DNA from: Clostridium scatologenes
Lineage (GTDB): Bacteria; Bacillota; Clostridia; Clostridiales; Clostridiaceae
Length of the DNA stretch: 64,000 bases
Assembly: GCF_000968375.1 (NCBI RefSeq)
Contig: NZ_CP009933.1
Span: 992,001-1,056,000, forward strand
Direction of reading: 5' to 3'
Below the pieces are notes generated by a model. That model saw only the letters and a list, made by a program, of their open reading frames with translations. It did no database searches and was not told the origin of the DNA. The position numbers and the translations under genes were made by a program. How positions within the stretch are numbered: position 1 is the stretch's first letter; each line of letters starts with the position of its first letter. Below are positions 25,828 to 34,264 of the stretch, in pieces.

Positions 25828-27789
25828 CTACTGCCAGCTGTTTATTTGTCTTACATACATTGATCTTGAAAAGCAAAAGTAAATTGTCTGAAGCAGAAAA
25901 TAAATTCCTACTATAATCATTAAATAAAGGCTGAGGCTTGTTTGTAATATATTGCTTAATGCCTTTATTGCAAAAGTAGTATGAATAAAGGATACTGCAA
26001 AAGGGAGAAAAAACATTATAAAGCATTGAGTACTTACTATTTTTTTTATTTCATCTACAGACATTCCCAGTTTTTTAAGAGCTGTAAATTCATGCTTATC
26101 ATTTTGAATTTCATTAAATAGCTTAAAATATATTATGCTGCAGGTTGCTATGAAAAATAATACTGCAATAAAGGTTCCTATAAAGAAAAATGTAGACATA
26201 ACTTCCATCATTTTAGAAAAACTTAATACTCTTTCAGAAAAACTGCTTTTCATTTCTTTTGGAACTTCGCTTTTTATCTTTGATACTGAGTTTACTGCTT
26301 TAAGTCCATTTTTTATAGTATAACCATAATAAACTTGAATATTATCATCCTTAATATCAGCTTTAAGTTTATTAAAGTCACTATCACTTATTACTGCAGT
26401 ATTGGAGTTTTTGCTATCCTGATTAATTATTCCACCATTTATTTCATTTTTAAGCTTTAAGTTTATGGAGGTGCTTTGAGTATTTAATTTTAAATAATTT
26501 TTATCAGCAAATAATTCCTTATCCTTAGTTGCAATTACATTATGATAGTGAACAATTACTTCACCATTATTTAATTTAATAGATGGTTTCTTCTGCTCAC
26601 TTGCTAAAGTGTTATAATCAGTATTGGATATAATGTAGAAATCCTTTTTATTAATCAGTTGTTTAAAATTTAAATGTTCATTTGAAGATAAATCATTATT
26701 AGTTGCTTTTATAAGGATAATTTTATTTTTATATTCTATTGCATTTCCATAAGATTTAAAAACTTTTTCTACTTCTTTAGGAGATATTACATTGTGTGTA
26801 TTTAATCCCTTTTCAATAAAACTTATGTCCTGTGGATAGTCTAATATAGTTTGTTTTTGTACAGTTTTTTGAAATGAGTATACACTTGCAGAAGCTGTTA
26901 AAGTTACAGCTGAAAGTATTGAAACAGCAAATAGTATTTTGGTATTGTCACTAAGTTTATATATTATTTGAGATAAAGTTATCATATTGATACCTTTATA
27001 AAAGATTTTATTATTATTTTTAAGTTTACTTGTAACATATAGGCTGAATTGAGAGTATAGCATATATGTGCCAGTTACTACTACAATTAAAATAGGGAAC
27101 ATAGTGAGTACAATAGCTTGACCTGAAAAAACTGCTAAAATGTATCCAAAAACAATTAATATTATAGATAAAATTGCCTTTTTATTAGAAAACTTAGGCA
27201 CTGGCTTTGCAACTCGAGAACCTTTTAAAAGTTCTATTATATTATTGCTTTTTATCTTATAGCTTGATTTTAAACAGGTTATTTGAAACAATATTAAAAA
27301 ACACACTGAAGTTAATATTACTGCTTTAATTGATATGGTAAGTGGAATTTCAGCATTTAAAATCAAAATAGCTGAAATTGACATAAAAAATAACTTAGAA
27401 AAAAGAGTACCAAGTATAATTCCTGTGCTTATAGAGAATAAAGAAACAATTAAGTTTTCAAACATAACATAATTTCTTACTTGGCTTTTTGTCAGTCCAA
27501 ACATTGATAAAAGTCCAAATTCTTTTTCTCTGGATTTTAAAAAACTTGATATAGAATAGTTAGTAAATACAACTGTGAATATGAGTATTACAAACTCACA
27601 AAGATAAACCGTTTCTGTCATAATTGCTCCAGCTTGCCCCATGTTTTTTAAACTGGAAGCCTTAGGACTTAAAAGAAAATTTGCAAATATGAAAAATACT
27701 ATAACTACAAAGGTATTACTTAAATAGTACATTATAAATTTATTTAAATTTCCCTTTATATTTTTAACAGCGATATTATGCAATGTCAT
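25828..27789 (-). CDS. FtsX-like ABC permease, BceB type
   Basis: The 653-residue permease has ten predicted helices, two FtsX domains (about 60-180 and 540-640) and a large extracellular loop of about 200 residues between helices 7 and 8. This is the layout of BceB/VraG-type exporters for peptide antibiotics. The N-terminus MTLHNIAVKNIKGNLNKFIMYYLSN is typical. It overlaps the ATPase gene before it by 14 bases. The partner kinase BceS-type lacks its own sensor loop and is expected to sense flux through this permease. Confidence 0.9.
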   Translation of the reverse strand: MTLHNIAVKNIKGNLNKFIMYYLSNTFVVIVFFIFANFLLSPKASSLKNMGQAGAIMTETVYLCEFVILIFTVVFTNYSISSFLKSREKEFGLLSMFGLTKSQVRNYVMFENLIVSLFSISTGIILGTLFSKLFFMSISAILILNAEIPLTISIKAVILTSVCFLILFQITCLKSSYKIKSNNIIELLKGSRVAKPVPKFSNKKAILSIILIVFGYILAVFSGQAIVLTMFPILIVVVTGTYMLYSQFSLYVTSKLKNNNKIFYKGINMITLSQIIYKLSDNTKILFAVSILSAVTLTASASVYSFQKTVQKQTILDYPQDISFIEKGLNTHNVISPKEVEKVFKSYGNAIEYKNKIILIKATNNDLSSNEHLNFKQLINKKDFYIISNTDYNTLASEQKKPSIKLNNGEVIVHYHNVIATKDKELFADKNYLKLNTQSTSINLKLKNEINGGIINQDSKNSNTAVISDSDFNKLKADIKDDNIQVYYGYTIKNGLKAVNSVSKIKSEVPKEMKSSFSERVLSFSKMMEVMSTFFFIGTFIAVLFFIATCSIIYFKLFNEIQNDKHEFTALKKLGMSVDEIKKIVSTQCFIMFFLPFAVSFIHTTFAIKALSNILQTSLSLYLMIIVGIYFLLQTIYFCFSRSMYVRQINSWQ

Positions 27790-28543
27790 TATAGTTACCT
27801 CCTATTAAAGTAAGTGAATCCATGATTTCCTTGAAGAAAGCTTGACGATTACCTCCTTTTACAATTTCTAAAAAGAACCTTCCATCTTTAATCATTATTA
27901 TTCTTTTACAAAAGCTAGCTGCAAAAGGGTCATGAGTAACCATCATTATAGTTGCTTTTCTTTCATTATTTAAATTAGTCAAAGATTCCATAACATCTTG
28001 AGAAGCTTTAGAATCAAGATTTCCAGTGGGTTCATCTGCAAGTATTATAGATGGATTGTGAATTAGCGCTCTTGCACAAGCAGCCCTTTGCTGCTGACCA
28101 CCTGAAGTTTCATAAGGTCTTTTATCTAAAATCTTTTTTATATTTAAAAGTGAAGCAATATCACCTACTTTTTTTTCTATTTCATGAGTATTAGTTTTGT
28201 TCAGTACTAATGGAAGTATTATATTTTCCTTTATTGATAGGGAATCTAGTAAATTGAAGTCTTGAAATATGAATCCAAGTTCCTTTCTCCTAAATAGTGC
28301 AGATTTTTTTTCATCAAGTTTTTCTGGATTAACTCCATTTATGAAAAGCTCCCCTGAAGTTGGAGTATCTATTGTTGCAAGAATATTTAAAAGGGTACTC
28401 TTTCCACTTCCCGAAGGCCCCATAACTCCAACAAATTCTCCTTCATCTATGCTAATATTAAATTTATCAAGGGCTTTTACTTGTAAGTTTCCTCTTTTAT
28501 CACCATAAATTTTACTTATATTTTCAGCTTTTAATACTGACAT
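27776..28543 (-). CDS. ABC transporter ATPase, BceA type
   Basis: The 255-residue ATPase has Walker A GPSGSGKST, Q-loop FQDFNLLDSLS, signature SGGQQQRAACARAL, Walker B IILADEPTGNLDSK and switch MMVTHDP. It belongs to the MacB/LolD/BceA class and forms the exporter with the adjacent permease. Together they protect against cell-wall-acting peptides such as bacitracin in known systems; the substrate here is unknown. It has its own promoter region after a terminator behind the kinase gene. Confidence 0.93.
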   Translation of the reverse strand: MSVLKAENISKIYGDKRGNLQVKALDKFNISIDEGEFVGVMGPSGSGKSTLLNILATIDTPTSGELFINGVNPEKLDEKKSALFRRKELGFIFQDFNLLDSLSIKENIILPLVLNKTNTHEIEKKVGDIASLLNIKKILDKRPYETSGGQQQRAACARALIHNPSIILADEPTGNLDSKASQDVMESLTNLNNERKATIMMVTHDPFAASFCKRIIMIKDGRFFLEIVKGGNRQAFFKEIMDSLTLIGGNYNDIA

Positions 28544-28594
28544 TAATTATCATTCCTTTCATTTGTTAATTTCATAGCTGCTGTCCATAGTACA

Positions 28595-28612
28595 CTCATC
28601 CTTTTAGGTGAG
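28595..28612. promoter_or_regulatory. Imperfect inverted repeat upstream of the BceA-type gene
   Basis: CTCATCC TTTT AGGTGAG lies about 55-70 bases before the ATPase start codon. It could be the binding site of the BceR-type regulator encoded just upstream. It does not clearly match the Bacillus BceR site, so confidence is low. Confidence 0.35.
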
Positions 28613-28650
28613 CAATATTAGAACTCTTGAACTTTATGTATATATTATAA

Positions 28651-28684
28651 AAAAATTAGAGAAACCAATGTATCGATTTCTCTT
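28651..28684 (-). terminator. Terminator after the BceS-type kinase gene
   Basis: On the minus strand AGAGAAA and TTTCTCT pair around a 12-base loop and are followed by AATTTTTTT. It separates the regulatory gene pair from the transporter genes, so each can be controlled alone. Confidence 0.7.
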
Positions 28685-28718
28685 TCAAATACAATTTTAA
28701 TCTTACAATATTGAAAGA

Positions 28719-29771
28719 TTAAAATTTAAACAAGTTTTTACCCTTGAAAAATACAATAGAAAAGGTGGAACCTTTGCCTTCTTCCGATTCTACAAGAATT
28801 TCATGACCAAGTTTATCACATATTTTTTTTGCAAGATACATTCCCATTCCTGTGGATTCATCACTTTTTCTTCCATTCTTACCTGTAAAGAAAGCATTAA
28901 ATACTCTATTTAAATCTTCTTTTGGTATACCTATTCCTTCATCAATTATAGATAAAACAATTCTTGAATTTTCATCTTTGATTTTAAAGGTAATATATTT
29001 GTTGTCTTGAATTTTCATCTTTGAATATTTTATAGCATTTATAACTATTTGATTTATTACAAAGTAAATCCATTTTTTATCTGTTTCTACTGTTGTAGCT
29101 GTATCAGCTGTGATTTTAGGAAATACATGGTTCCTTATGAGAGATTTTTTATTGTCATTTAAAACATTTCTAACAATGGATATAATGTTTAAGCTTTCTA
29201 CATTAAAATCCAGATTAAATTCATTAATTCTTGCATTACAAAGCATCATATCAAGACCATGAGATAACTTTTCATTTTCTTCTAATATACTGTCAAATAC
29301 AGATCTGTTATCTTCATTTATTTCATCTTGAAGTATGAGATTCATAACAGATACAGGAGTTTTCATTTGATGTACCCACTTATTTATAAAATTTATGTAG
29401 TCCTTATGCATTTCTTCATATATTATAGTTCTTTCGCTGCATATTTTATAAGTTTTAAGCAGGAGATTTTTAAACATTTCCTGTTCATGAGTGCTGCAAC
29501 TTCCTATATTAAGTATGTTATCTAAATCTTCCTTTGAATTTAACATTATTTTAAGTTGATTATAAAAATCTCTATTTTTTAAATAATCATATATCAAAAA
29601 TAATATAAAAAAGATTATTGAAATTAACCAAGCATAAAGTATGTTATTATTTATAAGTTCAATTTTGTTTATAATTAAAGTAAGATACATTACAAGTATA
29701 ACTGCAGCAGTGGATAAAAAATAAATCACTGCAAAAGGTATTTTGTCTTTAAGAAAGTATTTAAAATTCAT
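28719..29771 (-). CDS. Sensor histidine kinase, BceS type
   Basis: The 350-residue protein has two N-terminal helices (about 12-32, 40-60) with almost no extracellular loop, then a HisKA-like region with the phosphorylatable His in NKWVHQMKTPVSVM. A HATPase domain follows (NQIVINAIKYSK, DEGIGIPKEDLNRVFNAFF, STGMGMYLAKKICDKLGH). This is the intramembrane-sensing kinase type that works with a Bce permease. It starts 19 bases after the response regulator gene. Confidence 0.92.
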   Translation of the reverse strand: MNFKYFLKDKIPFAVIYFLSTAAVILVMYLTLIINKIELINNNILYAWLISIIFFILFLIYDYLKNRDFYNQLKIMLNSKEDLDNILNIGSCSTHEQEMFKNLLLKTYKICSERTIIYEEMHKDYINFINKWVHQMKTPVSVMNLILQDEINEDNRSVFDSILEENEKLSHGLDMMLCNARINEFNLDFNVESLNIISIVRNVLNDNKKSLIRNHVFPKITADTATTVETDKKWIYFVINQIVINAIKYSKMKIQDNKYITFKIKDENSRIVLSIIDEGIGIPKEDLNRVFNAFFTGKNGRKSDESTGMGMYLAKKICDKLGHEILVESEEGKGSTFSIVFFKGKNLFKF

Positions 29772-29790
29772 TTATTTCACCTGCTTTGTT

Positions 29791-30489
29791 TTACCAATTT
29801 GGTACTATTTTATAACCTTGTCCACGTTTGGTTTCAATTACATTGGTAATTCCAATTTCCTCGAGTCTTTTTCTTACGCGAGTCATGTTAACAGACAAGG
29901 TATTGTCATCAACAAAATCTACATCATTCCACAAAACCTCAAGTAAGCTTTCCCTAGAAACAATTTTATTTTCATTTTTAAGAAGGGAATATAGAAGTTG
30001 GAATTCTTTTTTGCTAAGCTCTACTTTTTTACTTTTATATTCTACTACATTTTGATTTAAATATAAAAAGAGTCCATTTGATTCAAATACTTCACTACTG
30101 ATATTTTCTGAGTAACGTCCATAAACTCTTCGTATAACTCCTTTTATCTTTGCAATAAGTACATCATAGGAAAAAGGTTTAGTTATGTAATCATCCCCTC
30201 CATTTTCGATGGCCATAACTTGATCCATATCAGAATTTCTAGCAGAAAGAAATACTATAGGAACATTAGATATTGTTCTTATATCCCTGCACCAGTAAAA
30301 GCCATCATATAAGGGTAAGTTAATGTCCATGAGAACAAGATGAGGATTATTTTTTATAAACTCATTTTTTATATTGGAAAAGTCGTCTACAGAGTAAGTT
30401 TTATATCCGTATTTTTCAAGATGATTTCTTACAAGATTATCTAATTTTTTATCGTCTTCAATTATCATTATATTGTACATTTGATACAC
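29791..30489 (-). CDS. OmpR-family response regulator, BceR type
   Basis: The 232-residue protein has a receiver domain (1-120; MIIEDDKKLDN, phosphorylation site in LVLMDINLPLYDG, lysine in YITKPFS) and a C-terminal OmpR-type winged helix (NKIVSRESLLEVLWNDVDFVD). It is the first gene of the regulatory pair; AGAGGTGT precedes the ATG. It probably activates the downstream transporter genes. Confidence 0.94.
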   Translation of the reverse strand: MYQMYNIMIIEDDKKLDNLVRNHLEKYGYKTYSVDDFSNIKNEFIKNNPHLVLMDINLPLYDGFYWCRDIRTISNVPIVFLSARNSDMDQVMAIENGGDDYITKPFSYDVLIAKIKGVIRRVYGRYSENISSEVFESNGLFLYLNQNVVEYKSKKVELSKKEFQLLYSLLKNENKIVSRESLLEVLWNDVDFVDDNTLSVNMTRVRKRLEEIGITNVIETKRGQGYKIVPNW

Positions 30490-30714
30490 CTCTTAAAGCA
30501 ATGTAATTTATCTTTTTATTGTATCATAAATAATATAATAAAATTGACAATTTGCTTACTGGTGGAATAAAATGGATATGGATTAAAGAAGGGAAGTTAA
30601 TATAATGATTGTAAATGTTATTTGGTTTTTTGTAGTTTTTGGTTCATCAACAAAGCAAACTCAAGTGTAATTACATTATGCAGATATCTAAGGGCGCAGC
30701 CAATTAAGGAAATG

Positions 30715-30744
30715 TCTCAAAATGCATATATGTGCATTTTGAGA
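30715..30744. repeat. Perfect palindrome downstream of the DtxR-family gene
   Basis: TCTCAAAATGCA (30715-30726) and TGCATTTTGAGA (30733-30744) form a perfect 12-base inverted repeat with a 6-base centre. It lies just after the stop of the minus-strand DtxR-type gene. No clear T run follows on that strand, so it may be a terminator of weak type or a protein site. The rest of 30490-30714 holds no convincing gene; a 21-codon frame at 30605-30670 with GAAGGGAAG upstream is too short to judge. Confidence 0.5.
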
Positions 30745-30750
30745 AAACTT

Positions 30751-31125
30751 TTAATGATCAGAAAGTGTTATTATATATTTTTTTATCTTATCAAAGCTTT
30801 CATCACTTATTACATGTTCAATTCTACAAGCATCCTCTAGTGCTACTTTTTTATTTACACCAATAAGCATTAAAAAGCTTGAAAGTGTTTCATGTCTTTC
30901 ATACATTTTTTCTGCAATAGCAAGACCTTCATTTGTAAGAGAAATATATCCATCTCTATCCATTTCAATATATCCATTTTCTCTTAATTTTTTCATGGCA
31001 ATACTAACACTTGCTTTAGTATAATTAAGTTCATTTACAATATCAATAGAACGTACAGCATTAAGCTCATTTTGTAATATTAAAATTGTTTCAAGATAGT
31101 TTTCTGCAGATTCTTGAATTTTCAT
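30751..31125 (-). CDS. DtxR/MntR-family metal-dependent regulator
   Basis: The 124-residue protein has the DtxR winged helix (ESAENYLETILILQNELNAVRSIDIVNELNYTKASVSIAMKKL in outline) and the metal-binding dimerisation part (MYERHETLSSFLMLIGV, EDACRIEHVISDESFDKI). The E..H and C..E.xH pattern fits the MntR/IdeR metal sites. It lacks the SH3-like third domain, as in MntR. It could be the protein that binds the GGTTAG-N6-CTAACY palindromes found from 32.3 to 45 kb, but this is inference from position and symmetry. Confidence 0.88.
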   Translation of the reverse strand: MKIQESAENYLETILILQNELNAVRSIDIVNELNYTKASVSIAMKKLRENGYIEMDRDGYISLTNEGLAIAEKMYERHETLSSFLMLIGVNKKVALEDACRIEHVISDESFDKIKKYIITLSDH

Positions 31126-31232
31126 AGTAATTTCACCATCTTTCCATTACCAATTTGTGACTAAATTAATTTTATAGTAACATAAACAATCTAGGGATTC
31201 AATTATAAACTTAATGTACAATATGCTTATAT

Positions 31233-32192
31233 TTATTCCATAATTTTTCGGTATTCTCCAGGAAGAATGCCTACATTTCTTTGAAATAATTCGGCAAAGC
31301 GGCTGGCATTGGAGTATCCTACAGTTTTAGCTATCTGAGAAATACTCAATTCAGTATTTGAAAGTAGAAATTCAGCTTGGCCAATACGTGCTTGCTGTAT
31401 ATATTCTGTAATGGTACAACCGTTTATTTGTTTAAAGGCCTTTTTTAATTTTGTTTGTCCCATGCAGGCGATTTTAGACAATTGATTCAAGGTGAGTGAG
31501 TATGCAGCATGATCATTGATGTAAGAAGTAACATTTTTTATTTGATCTTTGTCAATCTCAGAAATATGTTTTTGATTTTGGCTGCACTTATGGAAATGTT
31601 CTACTACCAGAGAAACTGCTTCATTTACTTTTGCCTCATAGAATAACTTTGCACTTATACCATTTCCACGGTATTTTACTAATTGGTTCATAAGTAGTAG
31701 CATTTCTGGAAAATTAGATGTTTCGTCTATAAAACAGAAAGCTTCATAAGGGTTGAGATAATCTTTTGGATATTTTTCTTTTAAATAACTTTTATAATAG
31801 TTCGGAAGAATTTCAATGCCAATAGTTTTTATAGGTATTCGCTTATGAATAACAGCTTTATAGGTATTATGATTTCCGATGTATGTTTTTATACAATTGG
31901 CATTGATCCTTCTGTATGGATTCAGTTCATGACCGGCAACAGACTGATAATAGGAAATACTCATACATTCTGGAAGCATACATTCAAATAAGTAATCTTC
32001 ATGAAAAGAGAAATCATGTATTTTGATAACAAATAAATTTGTTTCAGAATAAATCCAGTAGAAGCCCTTTCCTAATTCTTTTGAAAGAACAAAGGTTTGA
32101 CCACAAGAGTTGAATTTATCATTTGATTCCACAGGAGAAAATCCTCTATCTGTCAATATGGTTTCATAAGAATATGGAATTTTATCTTTCAT
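31233..32192 (-). CDS. AraC-family regulator
   Basis: The 319-residue protein has a C-terminal AraC double helix-turn-helix (about 215-319; LNQLSKIACMGQTKLKKAFKQ, ISQIAKTVGYSNASRFAELFQRNVG, ending PGEYRKIM) and a variable N-terminal sensing part. AAGGAGGA precedes the ATG. It is transcribed divergently from two ABC exporter-type genes, as YbtA-type regulators are from siderophore transport genes. The shared 305-base region has two GGTTAG-type palindromes and a 15-base dyad. Confidence 0.9.
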   Translation of the reverse strand: MKDKIPYSYETILTDRGFSPVESNDKFNSCGQTFVLSKELGKGFYWIYSETNLFVIKIHDFSFHEDYLFECMLPECMSISYYQSVAGHELNPYRRINANCIKTYIGNHNTYKAVIHKRIPIKTIGIEILPNYYKSYLKEKYPKDYLNPYEAFCFIDETSNFPEMLLLMNQLVKYRGNGISAKLFYEAKVNEAVSLVVEHFHKCSQNQKHISEIDKDQIKNVTSYINDHAAYSLTLNQLSKIACMGQTKLKKAFKQINGCTITEYIQQARIGQAEFLLSNTELSISQIAKTVGYSNASRFAELFQRNVGILPGEYRKIME

Positions 32193-32290
32193 AGATCCTC
32201 CTTAAAAAAATGTGTTTCTTTACAAATAAGAACCAACAGCGTTTTTTAAAATTAAATTTTGAATACCTCAATTGGACGTAAATTAAACAC

Positions 32291-32312
32291 GATTAGACGC
32301 AACTAACCTAAT
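32291..32312. promoter_or_regulatory. GGTTAG-N6-CTAA palindrome, site 1
   Basis: Read on the minus strand it is AGGTTAGTTGCGTCTAATC, a degenerate form of the palindrome found at four other positions in the window. It lies between the AraC gene and the ABC pair. Confidence 0.5.
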
Positions 32313-32353
32313 TCTATTGAAAGCCAAAAGGTTGTGTGGTAATTTATTTATTG

Positions 32354-32373
32354 AGGTTAGTTGTGACTAACAT
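32354..32373. promoter_or_regulatory. GGTTAG-N6-CTAAC palindrome, site 2
   Basis: AGGTTAGTTGTGACTAACAT, the second site in the divergent region between AraC and the ABC pair, about 125 bases before the first ABC gene. Confidence 0.65.
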
Positions 32374-32381
32374 ATATTTAT

Positions 32382-32421
32382 GATAACATATATTCTCAAA
32401 ACGTCAAGAATATATGTTATC
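32382..32421. repeat. Perfect 15-base inverted repeat upstream of the ABC pair
   Basis: GATAACATATATTCT (32382-32396) and AGAATATATGTTATC (32407-32421) are exact reverse complements with a 10-base spacer. There is no T run, so it is more likely a protein site or an mRNA leader structure than a terminator. Confidence 0.65.
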
Positions 32422-32497
32422 TAAATAGAACTCATAAACAACTTTTCTACAAAAATAATACATCTACAATAGGTTTTATGAAAGGAGAGAGTTTTAA

Positions 32498-34264
32498 ATG
32501 GAAAAAGAATCTAGTATAAAAAAGCTGTTTGCATATGCTGGGAATTTTAAATATTTAACAATAGTTTCATGGATATTGTCTGCAGCGAGTGCTCTTATGG
32601 CATTGATGCCTTTTGTTTTTATATGGGAAATTATTAGAGAGGTTTTGAAAGTTGTACCAAATTTTAGTAATGCGGAAAATCTCACATACTATGGATGGAT
32701 GGCGGTGATTTTTTCTGTTTTGTCCATAATCATTTATTTGGCAGCTTTAATGTGCTCTCATATAGCTGCATTCCGTGTGCAGACAAATATAAGATTAAAG
32801 ACTATGCGTCATATTCTTAAATTACCTTTAGGATTTATGAGTGGTATTGGAAGTGGAAAACTTAGAAAAATTGTTAATGAATGTAGTGAAGCAACAGAAA
32901 CTTATTTGGCACATCAATTGCCAGATCGTGCAGGGGCTTTAGCAACTCCTTTTGGTTTACTTGCAATGCTCTTGTTTTTTGACTTTCGCCTAGGACTTTT
33001 GAGTTTAATACCAGTGGTTATAGCTTTTGCAATTATGTCATCAATGACTGGAGTTAGAATGCAGCAAAAAATGAAAGAATATCAGAATTCCTTGGAACAG
33101 ATGTCAAATGAAGCAGTAGAATATGTGCGGGGTATACCTGTAGTAAAAACTTTTGGTCAGTCTGTTTTTTCTTTTAAACGATTTAAAGCATCAATTGATA
33201 ACTATGAAAAGTGGGTGGTTTCTTATACCAAAGATTTACGTATGCCAATGATACTTTACACTACAGTGATTAATGGAGTTTTTGCGGTATTAATTGCAGC
33301 AGCTTTATTTTTCACAAGAAATGGAGTTAACAGCGATTTTTTATTGAATCTTTTGTTTTATATTATTATTACCCCAATCATAACTGTTACCTTGAATAAA
33401 ATTATGTATTCCAGTGAAAACATGATGATTGTAGAAGATGCACTAAGTAGAATTGATAGTATATTGGATATGAAACCATTACGCGAAAATACATCACCTA
33501 AACATCCAAAGGATAATTCTGTTATTCTTCATGACGTATCATTTCGTTATAAGGATGCGGATGAAAATGCATTAAAGCATATTTCATTGAAAATTAATCC
33601 TGGTGAGCATGTGGCTTTTGTAGGACCTTCTGGTGGCGGAAAAACAACCTTAGCTAGTGTAATAGCACGTTTTTGGGATGTAGATAGTGGTAAAGTTTCT
33701 ATAGGTGGAATAAATGTGAAAGATATTTCTAAAGAAGAACTGATGAATACTGTTTCCTTTGTATTTCAAGACAGCAAGCTTTTGAAAACTTCAATTTTTG
33801 AAAATGTTCGTCTTGCAAAGCGTGATGCAACCAGAGAAGAAGTATTAAAAGCATTAAAAGATGCTCAATGCGAGGATATTATAGAAAAAATGACAGATGG
33901 AATAGATACCATAATTGGGACAAAAGGAAATTATCTTTCAGGAGGCGAAGCCCAACGTATTTCTATTGCTAGAGCAATGCTTAAAAATGCTCCAATTTTA
34001 ATACTAGATGAAGCCACTGCATTTGCGGATCCTGACAATGAATCAAAAGTACAAGCTGCTTTTTCTGCTTTGTCAAAAGGAAAAACAGTTATTATGATAG
34101 CACATAGATTATCTACTGTAGTAGGAGCAGATTGTGTTTATGTTCTAAAGGATGGAGAGATATGTGAATATGGAAGTCATGATAAGCTAGTACAACAGCA
34201 TGGATTATATGAACATATGTGGAGAGAGTATAATCGTGCTGCTAAATGGAAGGTTGGTGCTTAA
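32498..34264 (+). CDS. ABC transporter with fused membrane and ATPase domains, IrtA/YbtP-like
   Basis: The 588-residue protein has a six-helix type IV exporter domain (1-320) and an ATPase domain (about 340-575) with Walker A GPSGGGKTT, signature LSGGEAQRISIARAM, Walker B ILILDEATAFADPD and switch IAHRLSTV. The DEATAFADP form is common in the siderophore-importing exporter-fold pair IrtAB/YbtPQ. It overlaps the next gene by 19 bases; the two should form a heterodimer. AAAGGAGAG precedes the ATG. Substrate is unknown; the AraC neighbour, iron context and family suggest a metallophore, which is inference. Confidence 0.88.
   Translation: MEKESSIKKLFAYAGNFKYLTIVSWILSAASALMALMPFVFIWEIIREVLKVVPNFSNAENLTYYGWMAVIFSVLSIIIYLAALMCSHIAAFRVQTNIRLKTMRHILKLPLGFMSGIGSGKLRKIVNECSEATETYLAHQLPDRAGALATPFGLLAMLLFFDFRLGLLSLIPVVIAFAIMSSMTGVRMQQKMKEYQNSLEQMSNEAVEYVRGIPVVKTFGQSVFSFKRFKASIDNYEKWVVSYTKDLRMPMILYTTVINGVFAVLIAAALFFTRNGVNSDFLLNLLFYIIITPIITVTLNKIMYSSENMMIVEDALSRIDSILDMKPLRENTSPKHPKDNSVILHDVSFRYKDADENALKHISLKINPGEHVAFVGPSGGGKTTLASVIARFWDVDSGKVSIGGINVKDISKEELMNTVSFVFQDSKLLKTSIFENVRLAKRDATREEVLKALKDAQCEDIIEKMTDGIDTIIGTKGNYLSGGEAQRISIARAMLKNAPILILDEATAFADPDNESKVQAAFSALSKGKTVIMIAHRLSTVVGADCVYVLKDGEICEYGSHDKLVQQHGLYEHMWREYNRAAKWKVGA

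Noticed and set aside
30605..30670. 21-codon hydrophobic frame with a fair ribosome site (MIVNVIWFFVVFG...)
   Set aside because: Too short, with no recognised family and no conserved context visible; mentioned under the palindrome entry only.
30600..30740. Possible transposase remnant
   Set aside because: No protein similarity in any frame and no terminal repeats.
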